From contig NZ_JABVXF010000002.1 in the NCBI RefSeq assembly GCF_013349995.1, forward strand, positions 124,001-188,000: a stretch of DNA of 64,000 bases, read 5' to 3'. The notes below the pieces were generated by a model that saw only the letters and a program-made list of their open reading frames with translations, ran no database searches and was not told the DNA's origin. The DNA is from Pseudoalteromonas sp. 0303. Lineage in GTDB: Bacteria > Pseudomonadota > Gammaproteobacteria > Enterobacterales > Alteromonadaceae. Each line of letters begins with the position of its first letter. The first letter of the stretch is position 1. A program made the translations under genes and the position numbers. This document shows, piece after piece, positions 56,722 through 64,000 of the stretch.

Positions 56722-59151
56722 TTAAATTGGTGAGCCCGGTGGCATTGGCAGCACTTTAAAGTTTGCAGGCCATTCACCGTTTTCTAAAAAGTGACTGATT
56801 TGCTCGCTTAAGTATTGCTTAAATGCACTGTTACCAACGGATGCACTGCCTAGCATGGATTCTTGCTGGTAACTCTTTGCAAGTTTAGCTAAGTAGTAAC
56901 GAAGCTGTGCTTGCACTTCGGGTGCCACCTCATTGCTTGCAACTAAATCGGCAAACTGTTTTGCAGTTAAAAGCTGTACACGTTGGCTAATTTTACCTGC
57001 CATCCCTAAAGGAATTTTTTGCTCAAAAACTTGCTGATAAGTTTGTGCTAATAGCGCATCTAAACCATAAAATGCATCGCTTCGTGCTTGCTGCTGTGCT
57101 AAACGGTTAATGCGTTGGCTATTAAAAAGTAGGCTCAAGCTATGTGCTGCAGCAACCTCAGGCAACGCCATCGCATCAAGCGTGAGTCCTGTGCGACCAA
57201 CAATACTTTCGCGTGATTTAGATTCACCATACGCTTTTGGTGGAATAAGCGCTAATACTGACTCAGGTAAAACAAGGTTTTCGGCTTTTAGCGTTGCAAG
57301 GAGTGCATCTACTGCTGCTTGTTGCGTTTGCTTTGCCACAACCTGTGCCCCTTTTGGTTGCGAGCCGTCACGTACTTCGTACTCGTAATTCACACCAGCA
57401 ATTAGTTTAACCGCCGCTTCTACTTGATAGCGATGGAACAAATAAAGTGGCACCAGCATTTCTTCTAATTGCGATAAAGCAGTGCCTGTTTTGATGTTTT
57501 CGATACCAAAGCTCGTCAGCGCTTGTTTACGAACATCAAGTACACGCATTAGCTCATCACTTGGTGAACTGCCGTTATCCCATAAATGCCCTGTTGGGTG
57601 AGCACCACCTTGAGCGCGGGCATCACTGTCTGAAATAAATTCCAGCCCTTTGCTTTTGTTTTCAGCTAAAATAGCGGCCAATTGCTGTGCTTCATCTTGA
57701 TTAGTGAAATCGCTATAACCGTATTTGACCACTTGGGTATCCCACACGCCCATGCCAGCAGCATAGCCTCGACTTACATCTAACTTACCTTGCTCATTAA
57801 AGCTCAGTAGTGGGTGTGGATAATCCATCACAGAGGCTCTGTCTGCCACTGACGCTGCAAAGTTATGCGAAATACCTAAAGTATGCCCTACTTCATGGGC
57901 GCTTAATTGACGAATACGATCAAGTGCCATGGCTTGTAAGCGCTTAGCCACCTCATTGCCTTCAAAATATGGGGCTGCTAATGCTTCTGCAATTAGGATG
58001 TCTTGACGAACACGCAGTGAACCCAGTGTCACATGACCTTTGATAATTTCGCCTGTTCGAGGGTCAATCACTGAACTGCCATACGACCAACCACGTGTTG
58101 CACGGTGCACCCATTGAATTACGTTGTAGCGTATATCCATAGGGTCGGCATCATCAGGGAGCACTTTAACGATAAATGCGTTCTTATAACCTGCTGCATT
58201 AAAGGCATCATTCCACCATTTAGCACCATCAAGTAACGCTGTTTTAACTGGCTCTGGTACGCCCGGATCTAAGTAATAAACAATCGGCTCAACGGGCTCG
58301 CTGATTGGCAGGCTCGGATCTTTTTTCGCTAAACGATGACGTGGAATGTAACGCACATACATAGACTCACCCAGTGCTGCCGCATAATCTTTGTGCTCAA
58401 TGCTCCAAAAACCTGCTTGAGGGTGGAATTTGCGAGGGGTGTAGTTATCGTCCGGTAACTCAATTAATGAGTGATGCATATGTACCGTCAGTGCATAAGG
58501 GTCTGCGCTCACTTGGCGTACATACTTACCTGGGTTATTACCTTGAAAAGTAAGCACGGCTTCTAATTCAGTATTTTTTTCAAATGCTTTTGAACGTGCT
58601 AAATAAACCGCGCTGCGGTTGCTATCTAAATTAAAACTTCCCTGCCCGGTTGCTGATAAACGACGGCTTACACCATGAACATCGCTTAATAAATAAGGGG
58701 TGTAATCCACAAGTACCGCAGTGCCTGACTGAGCTACAACATTAAAGCCCGCTAAAATACTTGATGCGAACGCCTCTTTAATACTTTGTTGTTCCGCAAG
58801 GTTATTAGTATTAGCTCGGTAATAAGTATTAATAGCTCTTAGCATCACCTTATCGCCAAAACGCTCAAATTGAACTAAGTGAGTATCGCCTAACTGACCG
58901 CGATCTAAGCCAATATCATTTGAACCAACACCGTAGGGTAAGCTTTGTTGTAATAAAAATTGTTGCTCGAGTTTATCCACCTCAAGATACAATTTGCCGT
59001 TTTCTGTGTCGTAGTAAAATGAAAAATAGCCTGAAAAATGAGTCATTTTTTCAGTAAAATCATTTATAGACTTAATTGCTGCGTGTGCTTGAGTTATCAT
59101 AGTAAGTAGCACAGCTAAGAGCAGATATCGTAGTAATGGTATTTTTTGCAT
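56722..59151 (-). CDS. Zinc-dependent metalloprotease (DUF5117/DUF4953 type)
   Basis: This 809-residue exported protein has a signal peptide (residues 1 to about 24) and an N-terminal DUF5117-like domain (about 40-260). The metalloprotease region holds the extended zinc motif AHEVGHTLGISHNF (HExxHxxGxxH, metzincin-like) near residue 420, and the helical C-terminal region follows. VMDYPHP after the motif is in the position of the Met-turn. It is probably periplasmic or outer-membrane associated. Substrate and role are unknown. It appears monocistronic. Confidence 0.9.
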   Translation of the reverse strand: MQKIPLLRYLLLAVLLTMITQAHAAIKSINDFTEKMTHFSGYFSFYYDTENGKLYLEVDKLEQQFLLQQSLPYGVGSNDIGLDRGQLGDTHLVQFERFGDKVMLRAINTYYRANTNNLAEQQSIKEAFASSILAGFNVVAQSGTAVLVDYTPYLLSDVHGVSRRLSATGQGSFNLDSNRSAVYLARSKAFEKNTELEAVLTFQGNNPGKYVRQVSADPYALTVHMHHSLIELPDDNYTPRKFHPQAGFWSIEHKDYAAALGESMYVRYIPRHRLAKKDPSLPISEPVEPIVYYLDPGVPEPVKTALLDGAKWWNDAFNAAGYKNAFIVKVLPDDADPMDIRYNVIQWVHRATRGWSYGSSVIDPRTGEIIKGHVTLGSLRVRQDILIAEALAAPYFEGNEVAKRLQAMALDRIRQLSAHEVGHTLGISHNFAASVADRASVMDYPHPLLSFNEQGKLDVSRGYAAGMGVWDTQVVKYGYSDFTNQDEAQQLAAILAENKSKGLEFISDSDARAQGGAHPTGHLWDNGSSPSDELMRVLDVRKQALTSFGIENIKTGTALSQLEEMLVPLYLFHRYQVEAAVKLIAGVNYEYEVRDGSQPKGAQVVAKQTQQAAVDALLATLKAENLVLPESVLALIPPKAYGESKSRESIVGRTGLTLDAMALPEVAAAHSLSLLFNSQRINRLAQQQARSDAFYGLDALLAQTYQQVFEQKIPLGMAGKISQRVQLLTAKQFADLVASNEVAPEVQAQLRYYLAKLAKSYQQESMLGSASVGNSAFKQYLSEQISHFLENGEWPANFKVLPMPPGSPI

Positions 59152-59311
59152 AATCTTATCTTTGTTATTCGCGTTTTAAATACTGTATAGGTATTAAGCA
59201 GTATAAAGTACCGCCAAGAAAAATCAGCTATTTAAGACGAAATTCAGCGCTTGCTAAGACATTCTCTCTCACACTAAAAATGTCTGGCTACAACGTTATC
59301 AGGAAAATAGA

Positions 59312-60280
59312 ATGCGTAGACTCCCACCGGTATTGTTAGAAGATGGTTGCCCTCGTGAACTGATCTCATTGATCAGAACGGTACTTGCGGCATGTAAAGA
59401 AATTTCATTTCGTGTTGGTCAAGGCGCCCTATCTGGCGTATTAGGCTCAACCCTAGACGAAAACATTCAGGGTGAAACACAGAAAAAACTCGACGTTCTA
59501 ACTAACCAACTTTTAAAAGATATTTTATTAGAATCGGGCTACGTAAAAGCCATTGCCTCTGAAGAAGAAGACTTCACCGTTGCGGGTAATCCAGATGCCA
59601 ACTACATTGTTGCATTCGACCCACTTGATGGCTCATCAAATACTGATATCAACTCACTCGTTGGTACGATTTTCTCAATTATGGCGGCGCCTGAAGGTTC
59701 AGATCCAGCTGATCCTAGTATTTTTATGCAACCGGGTAAAAACCAAGTTGCAGCGGGTTATGTATTATATGGCCCATCTACCGTGCTGGCGTTAACAACC
59801 GGTAAAGGCACACGCTTTTTCACCTTAGATAAAACACACGGTACCTTCTTATTAACGCAAGATTTTGCAAGCGTACCTGAAGAGACCAGCGAATTTGCAA
59901 TCAATGCTTCAAACCAACGCCATTGGCAACCAGCAATGCAAAATTACATCAATGACTTAATTGCTGGTGATACTGGACCGCGTGGTCGTAACTTTAACAT
60001 GCGCTGGATTGCTGCAATGGTAGGTGATGTGCACCGTGTATTATGCCGTGGTGGTATTTTTACTTACCCAACCGACACGAAAGATCCAAATAAACCTAAC
60101 AAATTACGTTTATTATACGAAGCAAACCCAATGGCAATGTTAATCGAACAAGCTGGCGGTATTGCCTCAACAGGCACTGAGCGCATCATGGACATTCAAC
60201 CTGACGCAATTCACCAACGTGTGGCGGTGATCTTAGGTTCTAAGAACGAAGTGGAAACGTGCTTAAGCTATCATAAATAG
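59312..60280 (+). CDS. fbp: Fructose-1,6-bisphosphatase, class I
   Basis: Fbp hydrolyses fructose 1,6-bisphosphate in gluconeogenesis. The 322-residue protein has the class I signature: metal-binding Glu residues in IASEEE (about 81-86), [11 protein letters not shown] with Asp103 and Asp106, and the C-terminal [17 protein letters not shown]. The length is near E. coli Fbp (332). No other glycolytic gene is adjacent. Confidence 0.97.
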   Translation: MRRLPPVLLEDGCPRELISLIRTVLAACKEISFRVGQGALSGVLGSTLDENIQGETQKKLDVLTNQLLKDILLESGYVKAIASEEEDFTVAGNPDANYIVAFDPLDGSSNTDINSLVGTIFSIMAAPEGSDPADPSIFMQPGKNQVAAGYVLYGPSTVLALTTGKGTRFFTLDKTHGTFLLTQDFASVPEETSEFAINASNQRHWQPAMQNYINDLIAGDTGPRGRNFNMRWIAAMVGDVHRVLCRGGIFTYPTDTKDPNKPNKLRLLYEANPMAMLIEQAGGIASTGTERIMDIQPDAIHQRVAVILGSKNEVETCLSYHK

Positions 60281-60377
60281 CAAGCAGTAAATGCCTTAGG
60301 CTGGGAGACTTGAATTGAAGCTTCCAGTCTTTAACAAACGTTAAATTCCAAGTAAACAACTCACTTCAAAGACAAAA

Positions 60378-60398
60378 AAACCGCAACGAGTGCGGTTT
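60378..60398 (-). terminator. Intrinsic terminator after the DUF3718-like gene
   Basis: AAACCGCA and its complement form an 8-bp stem around ACGAG. On the minus strand it is followed by seven T, a strong terminator; it may also stop fbp transcripts from the other side. Confidence 0.85.
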
Positions 60399-60421
60399 CT
60401 TAAATTCTATTGGCGTTTCAA

Positions 60422-60799
60422 TTAAAGGCCAGCGCGGTCTTTAATAACAGCGATTAGTGGAGAACCACCGTGGCCGTTTGATTCTGCCCATGCGATGTCT
60501 GCACCGTCTTCTAAAGAGCTTTTAGATAAGTTCTTAACGATGTATTCACCAGCATCCGCAGCGCCGCTTTCAATTGCATGACGAAGCATATTGTTGCCGT
60601 TACATTTTACAGCATCAAAGATGTTACGAATTTTCACACGTGAGCTTTTTAGCTTACTACGTAAACGGTTTTTATCATCAGCTGCGATGTACTCACAGAT
60701 AGAAACCGCTAATTGATCATCAGCTTTTGCTGGTGCTGTATACGCAACTGACGCTGAAACAACAGCCGCTGCAAGTAACATATTTGGTAACTTCATCAT
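60422..60799 (-). CDS. Exported DUF3718-like protein
   Basis: This 125-residue protein has a signal peptide (residues 1 to about 26, ending AKA). The mature protein starts DDQLAVSICEYIAADDKNRLRSKLKSS, and has CNGNNMLRHAIESGAADAGEYIV. Two Cys residues in the mature part could form a disulfide. It resembles the DUF3718 family of small proteins found in marine gammaproteobacteria. Function unknown. AAGGG lies upstream of tandem ATGs. Confidence 0.8.
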   Translation of the reverse strand: MMKLPNMLLAAAVVSASVAYTAPAKADDQLAVSICEYIAADDKNRLRSKLKSSRVKIRNIFDAVKCNGNNMLRHAIESGAADAGEYIVKNLSKSSLEDGADIAWAESNGHGGSPLIAVIKDRAGL

Positions 60800-60878
60800 A
60801 TTTTGCCCTTATGTAATACTTTTTTCTTACCAAGATTGTGTAATATTGTACCAACTAATTAATTTTACCGCAATAATG

Positions 60879-61370
60879 TTACGAGTTTTTGTACAGGGTT
60901 ACAAAAGTATACGAGTAAGGGTTTTTGTTATCAGGCTGATGCTTTTCTTGATCGGCAACTGTCCAATTAGCAACATTTTCGTAATCTGGGAACTGCGTAT
61001 CACCGGCCACTTCGAGGTCGATGAATGTTAAGTATAGACGATCTGCTTGAGATAGAAATTGTTCGTATATATTTCCGCCACCTATAATCATTACTTCTTC
61101 AACATCAGCAACCAATTCCAGCGCAGCCTCTGGTGAAGTAACCACCTCAATACCTTCAGCTGTGTAATCAGCATTACGCGTGATAATAATATTTTGACGA
61201 CCTGGTAAAGGCCGACCTATTGATTCAAATGTTTTACGGCCCATGATCACAGGCTTTGCCATGGTTACTTTTTTAAAGTGTTGCAGATCGGCGGGTAAAT
61301 GCCATGGCATTTGGTTGTCTTGGCCAATTACTCGGTTATTTGCCATAGCAGCAATCATTGAAATTTTCAC
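60879..61370 (-). CDS. folA: Dihydrofolate reductase
   Basis: FolA reduces dihydrofolate to tetrahydrofolate with NADPH and is the target of trimethoprim. From the GTG at 61370 it has 163 residues starting with KISMIAAMANNRVIG, matching E. coli FolA; AAGG lies upstream. The catalytic Asp28 is in LPADL, and VIMGRKTFESIGRPLPGRQN and VMIIGGGNIYEQFL are conserved. An upstream in-frame ATG at 61415 would add 15 unlikely residues spanning the obgE terminator. It follows obgE but is separated by that terminator. Confidence 0.96.
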   Translation of the reverse strand: MKISMIAAMANNRVIGQDNQMPWHLPADLQHFKKVTMAKPVIMGRKTFESIGRPLPGRQNIIITRNADYTAEGIEVVTSPEAALELVADVEEVMIIGGGNIYEQFLSQADRLYLTFIDLEVAGDTQFPDYENVANWTVADQEKHQPDNKNPYSYTFVTLYKNS

Positions 61371-61402
61371 ACTAAACCTTAATACTTTTTTCTTATTAAT
61401 AA

Positions 61403-61425
61403 AAAAGGAGCGCATGGCTCCTTTT
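61403..61425 (-). terminator. Intrinsic terminator after obgE
   Basis: A perfect 9-bp stem (AAAAGGAGC and its complement) with a GCATG loop lies 13 bases past the obgE stop, with a U-run on the minus strand. Confidence 0.85.
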
Positions 61426-61437
61426 CAGTTTTAAATT

Positions 61438-62598
<1,161 letters not shown>

Positions 62599-62630
62599 TC
62601 ACTTTAAGATTGGCTTGTTAATAACTCTAT

Positions 62631-62683
62631 TATATACCTAAGTGCCCTATTCAGCACCCAATGCCAAGGCGCTTAGGTATATA
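62631..62683. repeat. 16-base inverted repeat at the obgE promoter
   Basis: TATATACCTAAGTGCC (62631-62646) and GGCGCTTAGGTATATA (62668-62683) are inverted copies with one mismatch and a 21-base spacer. The left arm overlaps a TATAAT on the minus strand (62629-62634), about 37 bases upstream of the obgE ATG, so it may be an operator for obgE or a structured leader. Confidence 0.8.
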
Positions 62684-62713
62684 TTTATACGCACTATTAT
62701 GTGCCTTAAAACA

Positions 62714-62739
62714 AAAAACCCCGCAAAGGCGGGGTTTTT
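62714..62739 (-). terminator. Intrinsic terminator after rpmA
   Basis: CCCCGC and GCGGGG with flanking A5/T5 make an 11-bp stem around AAAG, just past the rpmA stop. Confidence 0.93.
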
Positions 62740-62754
62740 CAAATATCGAGATGA

Positions 62755-63012
62755 TTACTCAGCTACGATATTTACGTATTTACGGTTTAAAGGACCTTTC
62801 TGTTCGAATTGAACTTTACCATCTGCTTTTGCGAAGATAGTGTGGTCTTTACCGATACCTACGTTTGCGCCAGCGTGGAAACGAGTACCACGTTGACGAA
62901 CAATGATGCTACCCGCTAGAACTGATTCGCCACCAAAACGCTTAACACCTAGGCGTTTGCTTTCTGAATCGCGACCGTTACGAGTACTACCAGCTGCTTT
63001 TTTATGTGCCAT
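62755..63012 (-). CDS. rpmA: 50S ribosomal protein L27
   Basis: L27 reaches the peptidyl transferase centre through its N-terminus. The 85-residue sequence starts [20 protein letters not shown], a full family match, and contains [26 protein letters not shown]. It lies 16 bases after rplU and shares its promoter. Confidence 0.98.
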   Translation of the reverse strand: MAHKKAAGSTRNGRDSESKRLGVKRFGGESVLAGSIIVRQRGTRFHAGANVGIGKDHTIFAKADGKVQFEQKGPLNRKYVNIVAE

Positions 63013-63028
63013 TTCTCAGTACCTCTAA

Positions 63029-63340
63029 TTAAGCGCTAATGCCAGTGATTTTAACTTCAGTGAACCATTGACGATGGCCCATTTGCTTACGAGAATGCTT
63101 ACGACGTCTAAATTTAACAATCTTAACTTTCTCACCGCGACCGTGTGAAACAACCTCAGCTGTTACTTTACCACCGTTTACGAACGGTACACCGATCTCG
63201 ATTTTCTCACCATCAGCAACTAAAAGTACTGAATCAAATTCAACTGCTGCACCAGTTTCAACGTCTAATTTCTCAAGACGAATTGTTTGACCTTCAGTCA
63301 CACGGTGCTGTTTACCACCACTTTGGAAAACCGCGTACAT
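63029..63340 (-). CDS. rplU: 50S ribosomal protein L21
   Basis: L21 binds 23S rRNA in the 50S subunit. From the ATG at 63340 it has 103 residues starting [18 protein letters not shown] and ending with VKITGISA; the block [21 protein letters not shown] is family-specific. GGAG lies at the proper distance. A longer in-frame ATG at 63376 is not used in the family. It is the first gene of rplU-rpmA. Confidence 0.98.
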   Translation of the reverse strand: MYAVFQSGGKQHRVTEGQTIRLEKLDVETGAAVEFDSVLLVADGEKIEIGVPFVNGGKVTAEVVSHGRGEKVKIVKFRRRKHSRKQMGHRQWFTEVKITGISA

Positions 63341-63750
63341 AATTAACTCCGTCTGTGCGCCCTCAAATCGACGCAACTAAAATATTCTTCAATAGGGCGC
63401 GAAGTTTACGCTAATGTGCAAAAACTAGCAAGCCTCTTTTTCGATAAAATGAATAAAAAATAGCTGCATTGAGAGCAATTCAATATTTTCCCCTATTCTA
63501 TCCTAAAAACACCACATGCCAAGCGGTTTTTACGATCTCATGACAATTAAATTACGCTAATAATACACACCTTGAAAATTAAAAAAGCTGAACACTTATT
63601 AATCAAGGTTATAAATTTATCTTGGCAAAATTGATCTCAAATAAAAAACTTTACAGTGTTTTTTTACTGAATCATCACAAAATATCGAGCAAGCGCTTTT
63701 TTTGTTGTACAATCAGCCCCGTATACCCATAAATATTGGCTCGGAGATCA
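63341..63750. other. Intergenic region between rplU and ispB
   Basis: About 410 bases, strongly AT-rich, between the divergent rplU-rpmA operon and ispB. No coding frame is supported. It contains the rplU promoter (63403-63431) and a possible ispB -10 (TACAAT, 63708-63713) followed by CAGCCCC, with only a weak -35. Confidence 0.5.
63403..63431 (-). promoter_or_regulatory. Predicted rplU-rpmA promoter
   Basis: On the minus strand TTGCTA and TAAACT are 17 bases apart, followed by TCGCGCCC, a GC-rich discriminator as in ribosomal protein promoters. The leader would be about 55 bases. Confidence 0.65.
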
Positions 63751-64000
63751 ATGGATATAAAAGCTATCCAGACGTTAATCGAAAATGAAATGGATGACGT
63801 CAATCAACTTATACATGCCCAAATGCGCTCAGATGTCGCATTGGTTAACCAACTCGGTTTATACATAGTAAACAGTGGCGGTAAACGCGTTCGTCCTATG
63901 TTGGCCATTTTAGCGGCAAAAGCACTTGGTTATGAGGGCAAAGACCATATTACGCTTGCCACTATCATCGAATTTATTCATACCGCAACTTTATTGCATG
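63751..64000 (+). CDS. ispB: Octaprenyl diphosphate synthase (5' part only)
   Basis: IspB makes the octaprenyl side chain of ubiquinone and menaquinone. An ATG at 63751 behind GGAG opens a frame starting MDIKAIQTLIENEMDDVNQL. It has GLYIVNSGGKRVRPMLAILA, the substrate-binding GGKRxRP motif of trans-prenyltransferases, and runs to IEFIHTATLLH at the window end, just before the first Asp-rich motif would come. About 83 of some 323 residues are visible. ispB divergent from rplU is the normal arrangement. Confidence 0.95.
   Translation, partial: MDIKAIQTLIENEMDDVNQLIHAQMRSDVALVNQLGLYIVNSGGKRVRPMLAILAAKALGYEGKDHITLATIIEFIHTATLLH

Noticed and set aside
61370-61415. Longer folA start at the ATG at 61415
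   Set aside because: It would place the N-terminus inside the obgE terminator hairpin and adds residues absent from the family; the GTG at 61370 has a ribosome site and aligns with E. coli FolA.

Overview
This 64 kb window is a stretch of core chromosome from a marine gammaproteobacterium, most likely Pseudoalteromonas (Alteromonadales). That rests on the AT-rich DNA, the close match of housekeeping proteins to gammaproteobacterial families, typical gene neighbourhoods (rpsU-yqeY-dnaG-rpoD, prmA-dusB-fis, ftsYEX-rpoH, rplU-rpmA-obgE next to ispB), and many outer-membrane and cyclic-di-GMP proteins. The species call is inference. I see no rRNA, tRNA, insertion sequence, prophage or CRISPR array.

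Layout. 1-5.5 kb: cell-surface genes, with hldE (cut by the window edge), gmhA and a Wzi-like barrel on the minus strand, and the Kdo transferase waaA plus a DUF1415 gene on the plus strand. 5.5-8.5 kb: the ydbH-ynbE-ydbL envelope lipid-transport operon. 8.6-17.5 kb: purL, mltF, an unrecognised 56-residue basic protein, tadA, gsk and glsA. 17.5-22.3 kb: rpoH, ftsX, ftsE and ftsY on the minus strand, with rsmD divergent. 23.2-27.8 kb: the macromolecular synthesis operon rpsU-yqeY-dnaG-rpoD. 27.8-34.4 kb: prmA, dusB-fis, then purH, an exported methyltransferase-like gene and purD. 34.4-40.3 kb: two large c-di-GMP proteins flanking a DUF2797 gene. 40.3-46.6 kb: accessory genes, including a tight five-gene minus-strand operon (CreA lipoprotein, unknown protein, LysE exporter, gamma-glutamylcyclotransferase-like protein, serine hydrolase). 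46.6-52.1 kb: a membrane-bound winged-helix/PD40 regulator divergent from a TonB-dependent receptor. 52.2-60.8 kb: zapE, rsuA, a chemotaxis receptor, a DUF2884 protein, a large zinc metalloprotease, fbp and a small exported protein. 60.9-64 kb: folA, obgE, rpmA and rplU on the minus strand, then the start of ispB.

The most striking regulatory signal is a perfect CIRCE element (both 9-base arms exact, 9-base spacer) across the predicted transcription start of rpoH. It suggests that HrcA represses the heat-shock sigma factor gene. Other notable structure: about fifteen tandem 15-residue repeats in the FtsY acidic domain; long inverted repeats upstream of obgE and of the TonB receptor gene; candidate Fis autoregulation sites ahead of dusB-fis; and a hairpin between ftsY and ftsE. 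I did not find a clear undescribed multi-gene system. The best candidates for new biology are the five-gene operon at 41650-45600, the receptor/regulator pair, the small basic protein and the CIRCE-rpoH link.
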